The notes under the pieces were generated by a model. That model searched no databases. It had not been told where the DNA came from and saw nothing but the letters and a program-made list of their open reading frames with translations. Below, piece after piece: positions 39,998-49,397 of a stretch of 64,000 nucleotides of DNA. Position 1 is the first letter of the stretch, and the number at the start of each line of letters is the position of its first letter. A program made the position numbers and the translations under genes. Source of the DNA: Deltaproteobacteria bacterium. GTDB lineage: Bacteria; Desulfobacterota; WTBG01; CAIYCZ01; CAIRTM01. The DNA lies in NCBI GenBank assembly GCA_024276465.1, contig JAJRXD010000133.1:1-64000 (forward strand), given 5' to 3'.

Positions 39998-40258
39998 ATG
40001 GCTCATAAAAAAGCCGGCGGTAGTTCAAGAAACGGAAGAGACAGCGCTGGTCAGCGCAATGGGGTCAAGCTCTTTGGCGGCCAGAAAGTAAAAGCAGGCA
40101 ACATACTTGTAAGGCAGGTTGGGTCAAAAATCCATCCGGGCAGTAATGTTGGAATGGGAAGAGATTTTACCTTGTTTTCCAAGGTCGAGGGTCTTGTTAA
40201 ATATGAAAGGTTTGGGAAAAACAGAAAAAAAGTCAGCGTTGAACCCCTTACTGCATAA
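39998..40258 (+). CDS. rpmA: 50S ribosomal protein L27
   Basis: 86 aa. '[20 protein letters not shown]' is the classic L27 start, reaching the peptidyl-transfer centre; followed by '[19 protein letters not shown]' and '[19 protein letters not shown]'. Strong site 'aaggaggc' before the ATG. Unusual neighbours: rplU, which nearly always precedes it, and obg, which usually follows, are both missing; hflC precedes and proB follows. Confidence 0.97.
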   Translation: MAHKKAGGSSRNGRDSAGQRNGVKLFGGQKVKAGNILVRQVGSKIHPGSNVGMGRDFTLFSKVEGLVKYERFGKNRKKVSVEPLTA

Positions 40259-40261
40259 AAT

Positions 40262-41422
40262 TTGAAAAGTTTGGCTGTGGCGACCAGGGAAATCAGAAAA
40301 GATATTTTTAAGAAAATAAACAGAGTTGTACTTAAACTTGGGAGCTATGTATTAACAACACCTTCATGGAAACTTGACAGGAAAGTCTTTTCAGATGTAG
40401 TTTCCTCCATTGCTGAAACAAGAAAAAAGGGGATCGAGTTTGTCCTTGTTTCATCAGGTGCTATTGCATCGGGAATGGGCAAACTTGGCCTCAAGGACAG
40501 GCCGAGGGTTATTTCACAGGAGCAGGCTGTTGCTGCAATAGGGCAGATAAATCTCATGGGGCTCTATGAAAAACTGTTCGGCAGGCATGGTATTAACACA
40601 GCCCAGATTCTCCTGACTCACAGTGACCTGAAAAACAGGAAAAGTTTTTTAAATGCCCGCCAAACCCTTAATAGTGTCCTGGATTACAGGGCTGTGCCAG
40701 TCATAAACGAGAACGATACTACTGTAGTTGAAGAGATAAAATTCGGAGACAATGATTACCTGTCATCTCTTGTTACCAACCTTGTCCAGGCAGACCTCCT
40801 GATAATACTGACTGATATTGACGGCTGTTATGACAAGGATCCCCGCAGTTTCTGCGATGCAAAATTAATAGCTCTTATTGAAAATATTGATAACAGCATT
40901 GAGCAACATGCCCTTGGAACAAAAAGTAAAATTGCAAGGGGAGGAATGGCCACAAAAATCAAGGCTGCAAAGACTGCAGCCCGTTTTGGCGTTCCGACAA
41001 TTATTGCCAATGGCAAGCTGCCTGGAAATCTTTCAAGAATTTTTGCCGGCGAGGAGGTTGGGACACTCATTTTGCCGGAACAAAACAAACTGACAAGCAG
41101 AAAACACTGGATTGCTTTCACCCTGAAACCCAGGGGGCTTATATATGTCGATGATGGGGCCAGGACAGCAATGGTTAAAAAGGGAAGAAGCCTTCTTCCA
41201 ACCGGAATTATAGGTGTAAAGGGGAATTTTGATGCTGGTGAGCCTGTAAGTTGTTGCAACAGGGAGGGGATGGAGTTTGCCAGGGGGCTTTCCGCATACG
41301 GTTCCCTTGCAATTGATAAAATTAAGGGACTTAAAACATCACAGGTTAAAGAAACTCTTGGATACTGCCATAAAACCGAAGTTATCAACAGGGATGACAT
41401 GGTTATATTAGGCAGCCGGTAA
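40262..41422 (+). CDS. proB: Glutamate 5-kinase
   Basis: 386 aa with C-terminal PUA domain. First step of proline synthesis. 'RVVLKLGSYVLTTPSWKLDR', 'FVLVSSGAIASGMGKLGLK', 'QEQAVAAIGQINLMGLYEK', 'VINENDTTVVEEIKFGDNDY', 'LLIILTDIDGCYDKDPR' and 'GGMATKIKAAKTAARFGVPT'. Start is uncertain: TTG 40262 directly after rpmA, or GTG 40277; neither has a clear ribosome site, so translation may be coupled to rpmA. Forms a pair with proA. Confidence 0.94.
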   Translation: MKSLAVATREIRKDIFKKINRVVLKLGSYVLTTPSWKLDRKVFSDVVSSIAETRKKGIEFVLVSSGAIASGMGKLGLKDRPRVISQEQAVAAIGQINLMGLYEKLFGRHGINTAQILLTHSDLKNRKSFLNARQTLNSVLDYRAVPVINENDTTVVEEIKFGDNDYLSSLVTNLVQADLLIILTDIDGCYDKDPRSFCDAKLIALIENIDNSIEQHALGTKSKIARGGMATKIKAAKTAARFGVPTIIANGKLPGNLSRIFAGEEVGTLILPEQNKLTSRKHWIAFTLKPRGLIYVDDGARTAMVKKGRSLLPTGIIGVKGNFDAGEPVSCCNREGMEFARGLSAYGSLAIDKIKGLKTSQVKETLGYCHKTEVINRDDMVILGSR

Positions 41423-41429
41423 TGGCACA

Positions 41430-41453
41430 GGAGGCTGTCCGGAAACAGCCTCC
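41430..41453. repeat. Hairpin between proB and proA
   Basis: Perfect 9-bp stem GGAGGCTGT/ACAGCCTCC with loop CCGGAA. Same core as the larger inverted repeat at 6905-6965. No T-run, so it more likely modulates the message than ends it. Confidence 0.6.
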
Positions 41454-41472
41454 CTAAGCCAGGATAGCGAAA

Positions 41473-42729
41473 ATGGACATTTTACAGGAAGTAACCGCAA
41501 TTGCAAAAAAAGCAAAAGACGCTGCACGGCATGTGGCTTCTATCAGCACTGAGCAGAAAAACAGCGTATTGCATTCTGTAAACCGCCTGCTTCAAAACAA
41601 AAAATCCTTTCTGCAGAAGGAAAACGAAAAGGACCTCCAGGAGGCAAAAAAGCAGAATTTATCAAACGCTCTGATTGACCGGCTTACCCTGAGTGACAAT
41701 GTCCTTGAGGCAATGGCTTCAGGGCTTGATGATGTGGCAGGATTGCCTGACCCTGTGGGAGAGGTTAACAGAATGTGGAGACGTCCTAACGGAATTCTTG
41801 TCGGAAAGTTGCGCATTCCCCTTGGTGTGATCGGCATGATTTATGAGTCCAGACCAAATGTAACTATTGATGCTGCAGCTCTTTGCCTGAAATCCGGCAA
41901 TGCAGTTATTCTGAGGGGTGGCAGAGAAGCAATCAACTCAAATCTTGCACTTGCCGCTGTAATGCAGGAGGCCCTGGCAGATAATAAAATTCCCGGTGCA
42001 GCTGTACAGGTTGTTCCGACAGTTGACCGAAACGCTGTAAGGGAGATGCTGAAACTGAAGGATTATATCGATGTTATTATTACAAGGGGCGGAGAGTCTC
42101 TTATAAAGATGGTTTATGAAAATTCCAGGATCCCTGTTATAGCCCACTACAAGGGTGTCTGCCATGTTTACATTGATGAAACAGCAGAACCAGGGATGGC
42201 TGAAAACATAGCCCTTAATTCAAAAATTCAGCGCCCGGGTGTATGCAATGCAATGGAAACTCTGCTTGTTCATAAAAAATTTGCAGAAAGGCATCTTGCA
42301 TCCCTGATTAACCGTTTCCGAAACGCAGGTGTTTCCATAAAGGGCTGTGAAAAAACCTGTGCTATGGCGGATGGGATTGAGAAGGCAACAGAAGAAGACT
42401 GGCATAAAGAGTATCTTGACATGATTCTTTCGGTCAGGATTGTTGAAAGCATGGAAGAAGCAATCAGGCACATTGCCTGTTATGGTTCCAGGCACACAGA
42501 ATCCATTGTGACCTCCAGCTATGATAAATCAGGACAGTTTCTCAATGAAGTAGATTCTTCAGTTGTCCTCGTGAATGCTTCCACGCGTTTCAATGACGGG
42601 AACCAGCTGGGTTTAGGTGCTGAAATAGGAATCAGCACATCAAAACTTCATTCATTCGGGCCTATGGGACTTAAAGAACTCACCACCTGTAAATTTATTG
42701 TTTATGGTAGTGGACAGGTAAGAGAGTAA
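41473..42729 (+). CDS. proA: Gamma-glutamyl phosphate reductase
   Basis: 418 aa, full length. NADPH-dependent reduction of glutamyl 5-phosphate, second step of proline synthesis. 'KAKDAARHVASISTEQKN', 'PLGVIGMIYESRPNVTIDAA', 'LKSGNAVILRGGREAINSN', catalytic Cys in 'NSKIQRPGVCNAMETLLVH' and 'FNDGNQLGLGAEIGISTSK'. Follows proB at 50 bp. Confidence 0.97.
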   Translation: MDILQEVTAIAKKAKDAARHVASISTEQKNSVLHSVNRLLQNKKSFLQKENEKDLQEAKKQNLSNALIDRLTLSDNVLEAMASGLDDVAGLPDPVGEVNRMWRRPNGILVGKLRIPLGVIGMIYESRPNVTIDAAALCLKSGNAVILRGGREAINSNLALAAVMQEALADNKIPGAAVQVVPTVDRNAVREMLKLKDYIDVIITRGGESLIKMVYENSRIPVIAHYKGVCHVYIDETAEPGMAENIALNSKIQRPGVCNAMETLLVHKKFAERHLASLINRFRNAGVSIKGCEKTCAMADGIEKATEEDWHKEYLDMILSVRIVESMEEAIRHIACYGSRHTESIVTSSYDKSGQFLNEVDSSVVLVNASTRFNDGNQLGLGAEIGISTSKLHSFGPMGLKELTTCKFIVYGSGQVRE

Positions 42730-42732
42730 AGA

Positions 42733-42831
42733 TTGACGACTTCATAAAAAGTCCGCCTGATGTGTTGCGCGGCATCCGATGCTTTTTGCTTTGTCGTCTG
42801 ATTCCCGACTTTTTACGGGATTATCAAGATT
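42733..42831. repeat. Dispersed repeat, inverted ends
   Basis: Opens 'gacgacttcataaaaagtccg' and closes 'cgactttttacgggattatca', partial inverted copies of each other. Same family as 9116-9283. It includes the ATG at 42779 that would extend nadD, so that start is doubtful. Confidence 0.6.
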
Positions 42832-42853
42832 GGAAAAGGATACTGACACCAAC

Positions 42854-43492
42854 GTGAAAATTGGTCTTTTTGGGGGAACATTTAATCCAGTACATTTAGG
42901 GCATTTAAGAGCTGCCGAAGAGATTCGTGAAAAATTTAATTTATCTAAAGTTATTTTCATACCTGTTCGCATTCCGCCTCATAAAAAGCACCTTATCACC
43001 CCTTCTGACATTCGATTTAAAATGATCAATATGGCAATTGCCGGCAATTCCTTTTTTGAAATTTCAAAGATAGAACTGCAGCGGCAGGGCAGTTCCTACT
43101 CTTTTGAGACTATTGAGTTTTTCAATAATTTTTTCCAGAACAAAACAGATCTGTATTTTATAATGGGCCAGGATGCTTTCATGGAAATTCATCTCTGGAA
43201 AAAATACCCTCATTTTTTTTCCGCCTGCCATTTTATTGTTATGAGCCGCCCGGGATTGACTGTCATCGAACATAAGAACTTAATTCCTCCCGATATAGCC
43301 ATGGACTTTACTTATGACAGTATTGAAAAATGTTTTGTGCACAAGTCCGGCCGCTGTGTGTATTTTTGCAGAATCACTTTTCTTGAAATATCATCAACTG
43401 AAATCCGGAAAAATCTGAAGGAGGGAAAATCAGCAAAATATCTGCTGCCGGAACCTGTTGAACAGTACATTAAAGAACATAACCTGTATTGA
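42854..43492 (+). CDS. nadD: Nicotinate-nucleotide adenylyltransferase
   Basis: 212 aa from GTG 42854. Makes deamido-NAD from nicotinate mononucleotide. 'KIGLFGGTFNPVHLGHLRAA' holds the nucleotidyltransferase GGTFNPVHxGH motif right at the start, and 'ISSTEIRKNLKEGKS' the C-terminal ISSTxxR motif. GTG chosen because the motif begins two residues later as in the family and 'aaaagga' precedes it; TTG 42830 is an alternative, while ATG 42779 is inside a repeat. proA-nadD-rsfS is a common order. Confidence 0.94.
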   Translation: MKIGLFGGTFNPVHLGHLRAAEEIREKFNLSKVIFIPVRIPPHKKHLITPSDIRFKMINMAIAGNSFFEISKIELQRQGSSYSFETIEFFNNFFQNKTDLYFIMGQDAFMEIHLWKKYPHFFSACHFIVMSRPGLTVIEHKNLIPPDIAMDFTYDSIEKCFVHKSGRCVYFCRITFLEISSTEIRKNLKEGKSAKYLLPEPVEQYIKEHNLY

Positions 43493-43535
43493 AAAACAGC
43501 TCAATTCAGTATTTATAAAAAAAGGAGGTTGTCTT

Positions 43536-43892
43536 TTGGATTCACTTGAAAAATCACTCGTTTGTGCCAGGCTGGCTCATGATAAAAAGGTAAAAAACCT
43601 TGTAATCCTGAAACTCAAAGAAATATCATCTTTGGCAGACTATTTTATTATTTGCAGCGGAACCTCTGACAGGCATGTTCAGGCAGTGGCAAACCATATT
43701 GAAATCAGCCTGAAAAAAAAAGGCTCTCTTGCTCTGGGCATAGAGGGGGTACGCGAGGGCAAATGGGCTCTCCTGGATTATGATGATGTTATAATCCATG
43801 TTTTTCAGGAGAAGGAAAGAGAGTTTTATGACCTCGAAAATCTGTGGCTTGACTGCCCCCGTGTCCCGTTCCCGGAAGCAGAAGAGCTGTAA
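43536..43892 (+). CDS. rsfS: Ribosome silencing factor RsfS
   Basis: 118 aa from TTG 43536, which has a perfect AAAGGAGGT eight bases ahead; the longer frame from 43458 overlaps nadD and lacks a site. Binds L14 and blocks subunit joining in poor conditions. 'NLVILKLKEISSLADYFIIC', 'GTSDRHVQAVANHIE' and 'WALLDYDDVIIHVFQEKERE' are typical for the family (Iojap). Normal length. Confidence 0.93.
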   Translation: MDSLEKSLVCARLAHDKKVKNLVILKLKEISSLADYFIICSGTSDRHVQAVANHIEISLKKKGSLALGIEGVREGKWALLDYDDVIIHVFQEKEREFYDLENLWLDCPRVPFPEAEEL

Positions 43893-44637
43893 CCTGCAGA
43901 GTCTTTTAAAGTGGACAAAAAAGTTTTTGCTTTCTGTTGCTGATTTTTTATTCCCTCCAAAGTGTCTGCTATGCAAAAACTTCATTATACCTTATAATAA
44001 CGGGGATTTTTGCGAAGATTGCCTTGACAACTTTAATTTTTTTAATAATAGCCCTATTTGTCCAAAATGTGGTATATTGTTTAAGTCAAACAAGGGCAAA
44101 GATCATCTGTGCAGCAAGTGTGCGGGGAAAAGCCATTCTTTTGATAAAGCAAGGTCAGTGGGCCCTTTTGAAGGAACATTGAGGAAGGCAATACATGATT
44201 TAAAGTATTCCAACAAGTCCATGCTTGCTGACCCCTTAGGGAAAATTCTGGCGGCATATGCTGGACTCATGTTAAATATTAAAGATTATGAGATTATTCT
44301 TCCTGTGCCTCTGCACTTTCTGAGACTCAGAGAAAGGAGTTTTAATCAGTCCCTCATGCTATCAAGGAGGGTTGGTAAAATCTGGAATATTCCCGTAAAC
44401 GCTGAATCCCTGAAAAGGCTCAGGCAGACAAAACCCCAAACAAGTCTTTCCCATGAGGAAAGGCACAAAAACGTTCGGGGAGCTTTTTCTTTCGAGGGAA
44501 ATGATGTACGGGGGAAAAAAGTTTTACTTGTTGATGATGTCTATACAAGCGGGTCCACAGTGGATGAATGTGCCAGAGTATTAAAGAAACACGGGGCTTT
44601 AAAGGTTGATGTTTTAACTCTGGCCAGAACAAGATAG
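43828..44637 (+). CDS. comF: ComF family phosphoribosyltransferase-like protein
   Basis: 269 aa from ATG 43828, which overlaps the end of rsfS by 65 bp; 'gaaggaaagaga' precedes it. N-terminal zinc-finger part 'LFPPKCLLCKNFI' and 'ICPKCGILF...LCSKCAG', then a PRTase fold with 'IILPVPLHFLRLRERSFNQS' and the PRPP loop 'KVLLVDDVYTSGSTVDECA'. ComF helps DNA uptake in competent bacteria, but the family (also GntX) is widespread. With the ComEA-like gene at 8.6 kb it hints at DNA-uptake ability; not proof. Confidence 0.88.
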   Translation: MTSKICGLTAPVSRSRKQKSCNLQSLLKWTKKFLLSVADFLFPPKCLLCKNFIIPYNNGDFCEDCLDNFNFFNNSPICPKCGILFKSNKGKDHLCSKCAGKSHSFDKARSVGPFEGTLRKAIHDLKYSNKSMLADPLGKILAAYAGLMLNIKDYEIILPVPLHFLRLRERSFNQSLMLSRRVGKIWNIPVNAESLKRLRQTKPQTSLSHEERHKNVRGAFSFEGNDVRGKKVLLVDDVYTSGSTVDECARVLKKHGALKVDVLTLARTR

Positions 44638-44648
44638 GAGTGCACATT

Positions 44649-45626
44649 TTGACGGAAATTGACAGTTTGATTGAACTTGTCAGTGAAGATATGGATAAAG
44701 TGGAAAAAATGCTGTTATTATCCATTTCGAGCGAGATAGAGATTCTTGAGGACATCTGCAGGCACATTCTGAGCAGTGGAGGAAAGAGGCTCCGTCCTCT
44801 TATTTTACTGTTAGCAGCACAGGTTTCAGGCTATAAGGGTGACAGTCATATTCCTCTTGCATGTGTAGTGGAGTACCTGCACACTGCCACACTGCTTCAC
44901 GATGATGTTATCGATCATGCTGAAATTCGCAGGGGAAATTCTTCAGCCAACAAACTCTGGGGCAATCAGGCCACTATTCTTTCAGGAGACTTTTTCTTCT
45001 CAAAAGCCTTTTCAATGGCCGTAGAAACAAACGACTTGAAAGCACTGAACGTCATTGCCAGAACGTCCAAGTGTATGGCAGAGGCAGAAACTTTTCAGGT
45101 TGCAAAAGCAGGGGATCCTTTGATTACAGAGGATGAATATTTTTTTATTATTAAAAATAAAACAGCAAGCCTCATTTCAGCTTCATCAAAGATAGGCGGA
45201 ATTTTAGGCGAACTGACTGACAGGCAGGTGGAAGCTTTGGATGATTACGGGCTCCATCTGGGAATATCTTTTCAAATTATGGATGATATTCTGGACTACT
45301 GCTCAAATGAAAAAGTTTTTGGCAAAACAATCGGAAAAGATTTTCAGGAAGGCAGTATTACTCTGCCTTTCATTGCTGCACTGAACAGGAGTTCTCCTGA
45401 GGACAGAAAACGAATGCTTTTAATAGCTCAGAATAAAAGGCGGGGGAAAGAAGAACTGTCCAGGATCGTTGATCTTATTGAAAAGTATCAGGGCAGAGAA
45501 TATGCGATAAAAAAGGCAGAAACACATTCTGAAAAGGCTGTAGCAGCTTTGGATGTGTTTAAAGACAGCAACAAAAAGGGCTCCCTTGTCGGGCTTGCAC
45601 AGTATGTTGTAGCAAGAAAGTCCTAA
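44649..45626 (+). CDS. ispB: Polyprenyl diphosphate synthase (octaprenyl type)
   Basis: 325 aa from TTG 44649, with 'taggag' 8 bases before; GTG 44640 overlaps that site. Elongates isoprenoid chains, probably for the menaquinone side chain. First Asp-rich motif DDVID in 'TATLLHDDVIDHAEIRRGNS', 'ILSGDFFFSKAFSM', second Asp-rich motif DDILD in 'GISFQIMDDILDYCSNEKVF', 'GKTIGKDFQEGSITLPFI'. Residues before the first motif are those of long-chain synthases. The quinone link fits ubiE at 21.9 kb. Confidence 0.88.
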   Translation: MTEIDSLIELVSEDMDKVEKMLLLSISSEIEILEDICRHILSSGGKRLRPLILLLAAQVSGYKGDSHIPLACVVEYLHTATLLHDDVIDHAEIRRGNSSANKLWGNQATILSGDFFFSKAFSMAVETNDLKALNVIARTSKCMAEAETFQVAKAGDPLITEDEYFFIIKNKTASLISASSKIGGILGELTDRQVEALDDYGLHLGISFQIMDDILDYCSNEKVFGKTIGKDFQEGSITLPFIAALNRSSPEDRKRMLLIAQNKRRGKEELSRIVDLIEKYQGREYAIKKAETHSEKAVAALDVFKDSNKKGSLVGLAQYVVARKS

Positions 45627-45644
45627 TCCATCTGCTGTGAAATT

Positions 45645-46013
45645 TTAATATCTCTTCCGTTGCTTTTTGTTTACTGAATATTGAAGATAATATGTATAGC
45701 CCGGCAGTTCAACAGGTGTTTCCCAGTAGACATCTATTGTTACATATAATTCGCTAACTGTTATTTCTATATCTTCCTCATAGAGATCGATCCCCGTTTC
45801 TTCAGCACGTTTAATAATTGATTCTTTAACTTTAATCAAATTCAAATTTTTTTGTGACGCAACAAATTTGGAAGATTCTGTAATTTGCTCTTTCATGGTC
45901 TCATAGTTCCACTGGGCCTCCCCCCATTTAATCCCAACATATATCATTGCAACAGCTACCACTAAAAAAACGAGGCAGCCAAATTTTGATTCCCCGGTTT
46001 CATTCTGACTCAT
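45645..46013 (-). CDS. Membrane-anchored hypothetical protein (DUF4845-like)
   Basis: 122 aa. One membrane segment at about residues 10-27 ('FGCLVFLVVAVAMIYVGIKW'), then a soluble domain with 'SIIKRAEETGIDLYEEDIEI' and 'YVTIDVYWETPVELPGYTYY'. The anchor plus short alpha/beta domain resembles DUF4845-type pilus-like proteins of proteobacteria, a tentative match. Ends 18 bp from the end of ispB (convergent). Confidence 0.65.
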   Translation of the reverse strand: MSQNETGESKFGCLVFLVVAVAMIYVGIKWGEAQWNYETMKEQITESSKFVASQKNLNLIKVKESIIKRAEETGIDLYEEDIEITVSELYVTIDVYWETPVELPGYTYYLQYSVNKKQRKRY

Positions 46014-46156
46014 CTAATGAGATCCTCACAAAAATGATACCCCCCTGCAGCAAGCTGCGTGGTATTCAGGTAATTAATTTTGATTGTTTTTGATAGACTC
46101 CGATAGACCCAGCACTAAAGTGCAGGGCATAACGCAGCACGATTCCGGCCAGGCCC

Positions 46157-46606
46157 TTAAAACTGTTTTGTGCTGTCAAGAAGAAATGTGACAGGCCCGT
46201 CATTTAACAGGGACACGTCCATCATTTCCTGAAAAGCACCTGTTGACACCTTAACTCCCTGCTTTCTTAACTCTTCGATAAAATCGTTGTACAAGGTTTG
46301 AGCCTTTTCAGGTGACGCTGCTTCAGTAAAAGAAGGGCGCCTTCCTCTCCGGCAATCTCCAAAAAGAGTAAACTGAGAAACCACCAGAACTTCTGCCTGG
46401 ACATCACGCAGACTTAAATTCATCTTACCGCTGTCATCCTGAAATGCTCTTAAATTAACTGTTTTTGCAACCATATAGTTTAAATCATCCATGGAGTCAT
46501 TTTTGCCTATCCCTAAAAAGACAAGAAAACCGCTTTTTATTCTTCCGGTTTCGTTGCCTGAAACAGTAACAGAAGCTTTTTTTACTCTTTGTACAACTGC
46601 GCGCAT
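46157..46606 (-). CDS. dtd: D-aminoacyl-tRNA deacylase
   Basis: 149 aa, full length. Frees D-amino acids (and Gly from tRNA-Ala) from mischarged tRNAs. 'MRAVVQRVKKASVTV', 'GFLVFLGIGKNDSMDDL', the SQFTLFGD motif, and 'LLNDGPVTFLLDS' with the cross-subunit Gly-Pro motif. Divergent from dapB. Confidence 0.97.
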   Translation of the reverse strand: MRAVVQRVKKASVTVSGNETGRIKSGFLVFLGIGKNDSMDDLNYMVAKTVNLRAFQDDSGKMNLSLRDVQAEVLVVSQFTLFGDCRRGRRPSFTEAASPEKAQTLYNDFIEELRKQGVKVSTGAFQEMMDVSLLNDGPVTFLLDSTKQF

Positions 46607-46733
46607 TGTCTGTTTTCTGCAAGCATATTGACATAAGGTGGAAATAAAGATATAAAATTTAATTAATGCAGATTTTTTTTTAGAAGTAAAGTGAAATATT
46701 CAGATATCAATTTTTCAAACAAAGTGACAGAAA

Positions 46734-47552
46734 ATGGATAAAAAACTAATATCATGTGCAGTTGTTGGAGCTGCAGGAAGAATGGGGCAGCGAATATGCA
46801 AAGTTATTTTAGAATCAGAAAAATTAGCCCTTGCAGGAGTCACAGAAAATTCCCGGAAAAACTGCCTTGGAAAAACTCTTAAAGACGGACTGGGGCTACC
46901 TGATGATAAATCTCTGATTGTGGAAAAACTGGAAGAAATAAGAAAACCCTTTGACGTTATCATAGATTTTACATTTCCGGAAGTCTCCATGGAAACCATG
47001 CTTTTTGCCAGCCATGCAAAAAAACATGCTGTTATAGGCACAACCGGTTTTTCAGACGAACAACTGGAAGAGATCAAAAGGCTGAGTGGCAAATTTCCCT
47101 GTGTATTGGCTCCGAATATGAGCATGGGCGTTAATACCCTTTTTAAACTGGTGAGGGATGTTGCGCTGATTTTAAAAGAGGGTTTTGATGTTGAAATAAT
47201 GGAAATCCATCACCGTTACAAAAAAGATGCGCCAAGCGGTACTGCATTGAAGATTGCACAAATTCTGGCAGAGTCCTATGGCAGAGATTTGGATCAGGTG
47301 GGTGTGTACCAGCGAAAGGGTTTTATTGGAGAACGCAAAAAGGATGAAATAGGCATTCAAAGCCTGCGGGCAGGTGATGTGATCGGTGAACATACTGTTT
47401 TGTTTGGAGGTCTTGGAGAACGTCTTGAGATTGTCCACAAAGCTCAAAGTCGCGACTGCTTCATTCAGGGTGCACTTTATGCTGCCAGATGGATAAAGGG
47501 CAAGCCGAACGGATTGTATGACATGCAGGATGTGCTTGGCCTTAATGGATAG
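46734..47552 (+). CDS. dapB: 4-hydroxy-tetrahydrodipicolinate reductase
   Basis: 272 aa, family length. NAD(P)H-dependent step of lysine/diaminopimelate synthesis. 'CAVVGAAGRMGQRICKVI' nucleotide-binding loop, 'VIGTTGFSDEQLEEIKRLS', 'EIMEIHHRYKKDAPSGTALK' with the catalytic His and Lys, and 'GGLGERLEIVHKAQSRDCF'. No dap partner gene is adjacent. Confidence 0.97.
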   Translation: MDKKLISCAVVGAAGRMGQRICKVILESEKLALAGVTENSRKNCLGKTLKDGLGLPDDKSLIVEKLEEIRKPFDVIIDFTFPEVSMETMLFASHAKKHAVIGTTGFSDEQLEEIKRLSGKFPCVLAPNMSMGVNTLFKLVRDVALILKEGFDVEIMEIHHRYKKDAPSGTALKIAQILAESYGRDLDQVGVYQRKGFIGERKKDEIGIQSLRAGDVIGEHTVLFGGLGERLEIVHKAQSRDCFIQGALYAARWIKGKPNGLYDMQDVLGLNG

Positions 47553-47668
47553 TTCCGGACTTTGCACAACTGCCTGAACAGTCTAAAACTTGCAGATTGT
47601 GTGTAATCCTCAACTGTCATTGTAAAAAAAGAAAAACATTTGTAGCGACAAAAACATAAAACTGTGGG

Positions 47669-47950
47669 ATGCTTACATTGATAAGATTTATCATTTTTTT
47701 TATTCTTTTTTATCTTTTTTTCAAACTTATCAGGGACAAGTTCCTGAAGCCTAAAACAGACCGCTGGCAAATCAATAAAAATTTTTCAGCTGGAAACATT
47801 GTTGGCCCTTCAAGTGAGATGGTTCAGGACCCTGTCTGCAAAGTTTACATACCAAAAAAAGATGCTCTGACTTCTGTTTTCTCGGGGACTACTTATTTTT
47901 TCTGCAGCAGGGAATGTCTGGAAAAGTTTGATCCTGCTGACCATAGCTAA
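47669..47950 (+). CDS. Small membrane protein with YHS/TRASH-like metal-binding motif
   Basis: 93 aa. One N-terminal membrane helix ('LIRFIIFFILFYLFFKLI'), then the motif 'QDPVCKVYIPKKDALTSVF' and 'TTYFFCSRECLEKFD': the Cys-x(n)-CSxEC pattern of YHS/TRASH domains, which bind metals. Similar short proteins are common in Desulfobacterota. Function unknown; a role in metal sensing or supply is an inference. Confidence 0.72.
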   Translation: MLTLIRFIIFFILFYLFFKLIRDKFLKPKTDRWQINKNFSAGNIVGPSSEMVQDPVCKVYIPKKDALTSVFSGTTYFFCSRECLEKFDPADHS

Positions 47951-48001
47951 CACATCTGTTTATTACAGATGATAACAGAACTTAGTACGAAACTTTGAAT
48001 C

Positions 48002-49363
48002 ATGGAAAAAAAAAGAAGAGCGAAGCTGACCGAAAATAAATCTGTCAAAGTTAATACCTCAACAGAAACAGGTATTAACAATGCTGATGCAGCTGAAGAA
48101 AAACCAGAACATAAGCCGAAACCATCTAAAAATTCTCCGAAACAAAATCCTTTAAATATCTACCTCAAGGAAATCAGGGGAAACCCCCTGCTTACTTTTG
48201 ACGAAGAGATCCGCTGGGCGCGTATTTTCTGCAAGGGCAAAAATGCAAAAATAAAACTTTTAAAAAATGCTTTTAAGCTTTTAGCCTCAATTAAACAGCA
48301 TAAACATGCAAAGCAGCTTCTGTTTCTTACCAGTGAATCTTTGTTTGAAAACATTCATTTAAAAGAGCCACTCTATCTATATAAAAAAATCAGTAAAATT
48401 GAAAATCAGCTTTTAAAACCTTCTTCTTTAAAAGAAAAAAAAAAGCTCACCAAAGAAAAATTGAAACTGAAATCAGATCTCTCGGAATGCCTTTCAAAAA
48501 TAAACATAGATGAGCTTAGAGACTTACAGGTTTTTCGCGAACAGGAAAACTCCATCGAAAAAACACCTGTGCAACTTCAGGAGTACCTTGATGAGTTGTT
48601 AATTATCTGGGAAAAGCTGTCAAAGCTTGAACCGCAAATCAAAGAAGCGCGGCAAAAGCTTATTCAGGGCAATCTCCGACTTGTTGTAAGCATTTGCAGC
48701 CATTACAAAAACAGGACAGTACCGTTCAGAGATCTCATACAGGAGGGTAATCTCGGACTCATAAAGGCAGTTGAAAAATTTGACTATAAAAAAGGTTTCC
48801 GGCTTAACACATATGCATCATGGTGGATAAGGGAAAGCATAAACCGCGCTATTGAAGAAAAAAGCCGTGTTATCAGAATTCCGGTATATGTAAATGAAAA
48901 ATTTTATAAAATTAAAAAGGCAGCTAAAGAGCTGCACAATGATGATGGTGAGGAATCAACTATTTCCGAGATTGCCAGTAAACTCGAGATGTCTTACCAG
49001 GAAATAGCAAACATAATTACGACATTTAAGGAGCCTGTATCTTTAGACACATCGACCGCTGGAGAGGTTGATCCTCTGGAAAATTTTTTATCTGATGACA
49101 AGCCGTCCCCAATTGAGAAAATATGCGAAGAAATAATTAAAGATAAAGCATCCAAAATAATTGACTCCCTTCCTGAAAGAGAGGCTTCCATATTAACTCT
49201 TCGTTTTGGCCTGGGGGATGAGGGGGAGAAAACACTGGAAGAAGTTGGGGCAATATTTAACGTTTCAAGAGAAAGGGTGCGGCAGCTGGAAAACAAAGCT
49301 TTGAGAAAACTAAGGCGCAACAAAGAACTCAAAATTCTGTTATCACTGATTGAAACAAACTAG
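48002..49363 (+). CDS. Sigma-70 family RNA polymerase sigma factor
   Basis: 453 aa. Region 1.2 '[20 protein letters not shown]', then about 130 residues of Lys-rich, helical non-conserved insert, region 2 with '[20 protein letters not shown]', '[20 protein letters not shown]' and '[17 protein letters not shown]', region 3 and region 4 with the recognition helix '[18 protein letters not shown]'. Region 1.1 is missing, and the length is between RpoS and RpoD, so this could be an RpoS-like or alternative group 2 factor, not clearly the main one. AT-rich and unusually Lys-rich. Stand-alone. Confidence 0.88.
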   Translation: MEKKRRAKLTENKSVKVNTSTETGINNADAAEEKPEHKPKPSKNSPKQNPLNIYLKEIRGNPLLTFDEEIRWARIFCKGKNAKIKLLKNAFKLLASIKQHKHAKQLLFLTSESLFENIHLKEPLYLYKKISKIENQLLKPSSLKEKKKLTKEKLKLKSDLSECLSKINIDELRDLQVFREQENSIEKTPVQLQEYLDELLIIWEKLSKLEPQIKEARQKLIQGNLRLVVSICSHYKNRTVPFRDLIQEGNLGLIKAVEKFDYKKGFRLNTYASWWIRESINRAIEEKSRVIRIPVYVNEKFYKIKKAAKELHNDDGEESTISEIASKLEMSYQEIANIITTFKEPVSLDTSTAGEVDPLENFLSDDKPSPIEKICEEIIKDKASKIIDSLPEREASILTLRFGLGDEGEKTLEEVGAIFNVSRERVRQLENKALRKLRRNKELKILLSLIETN

Positions 49364-49397
49364 CGTTGTGTCAAACTTGCAAAGACGCAACAAAGCT

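Noticed and set aside
42779-42853. Longer N-terminus for nadD
   Set aside because: Lies in a dispersed repeat and places 25 non-family residues ahead of the nucleotide-binding motif.
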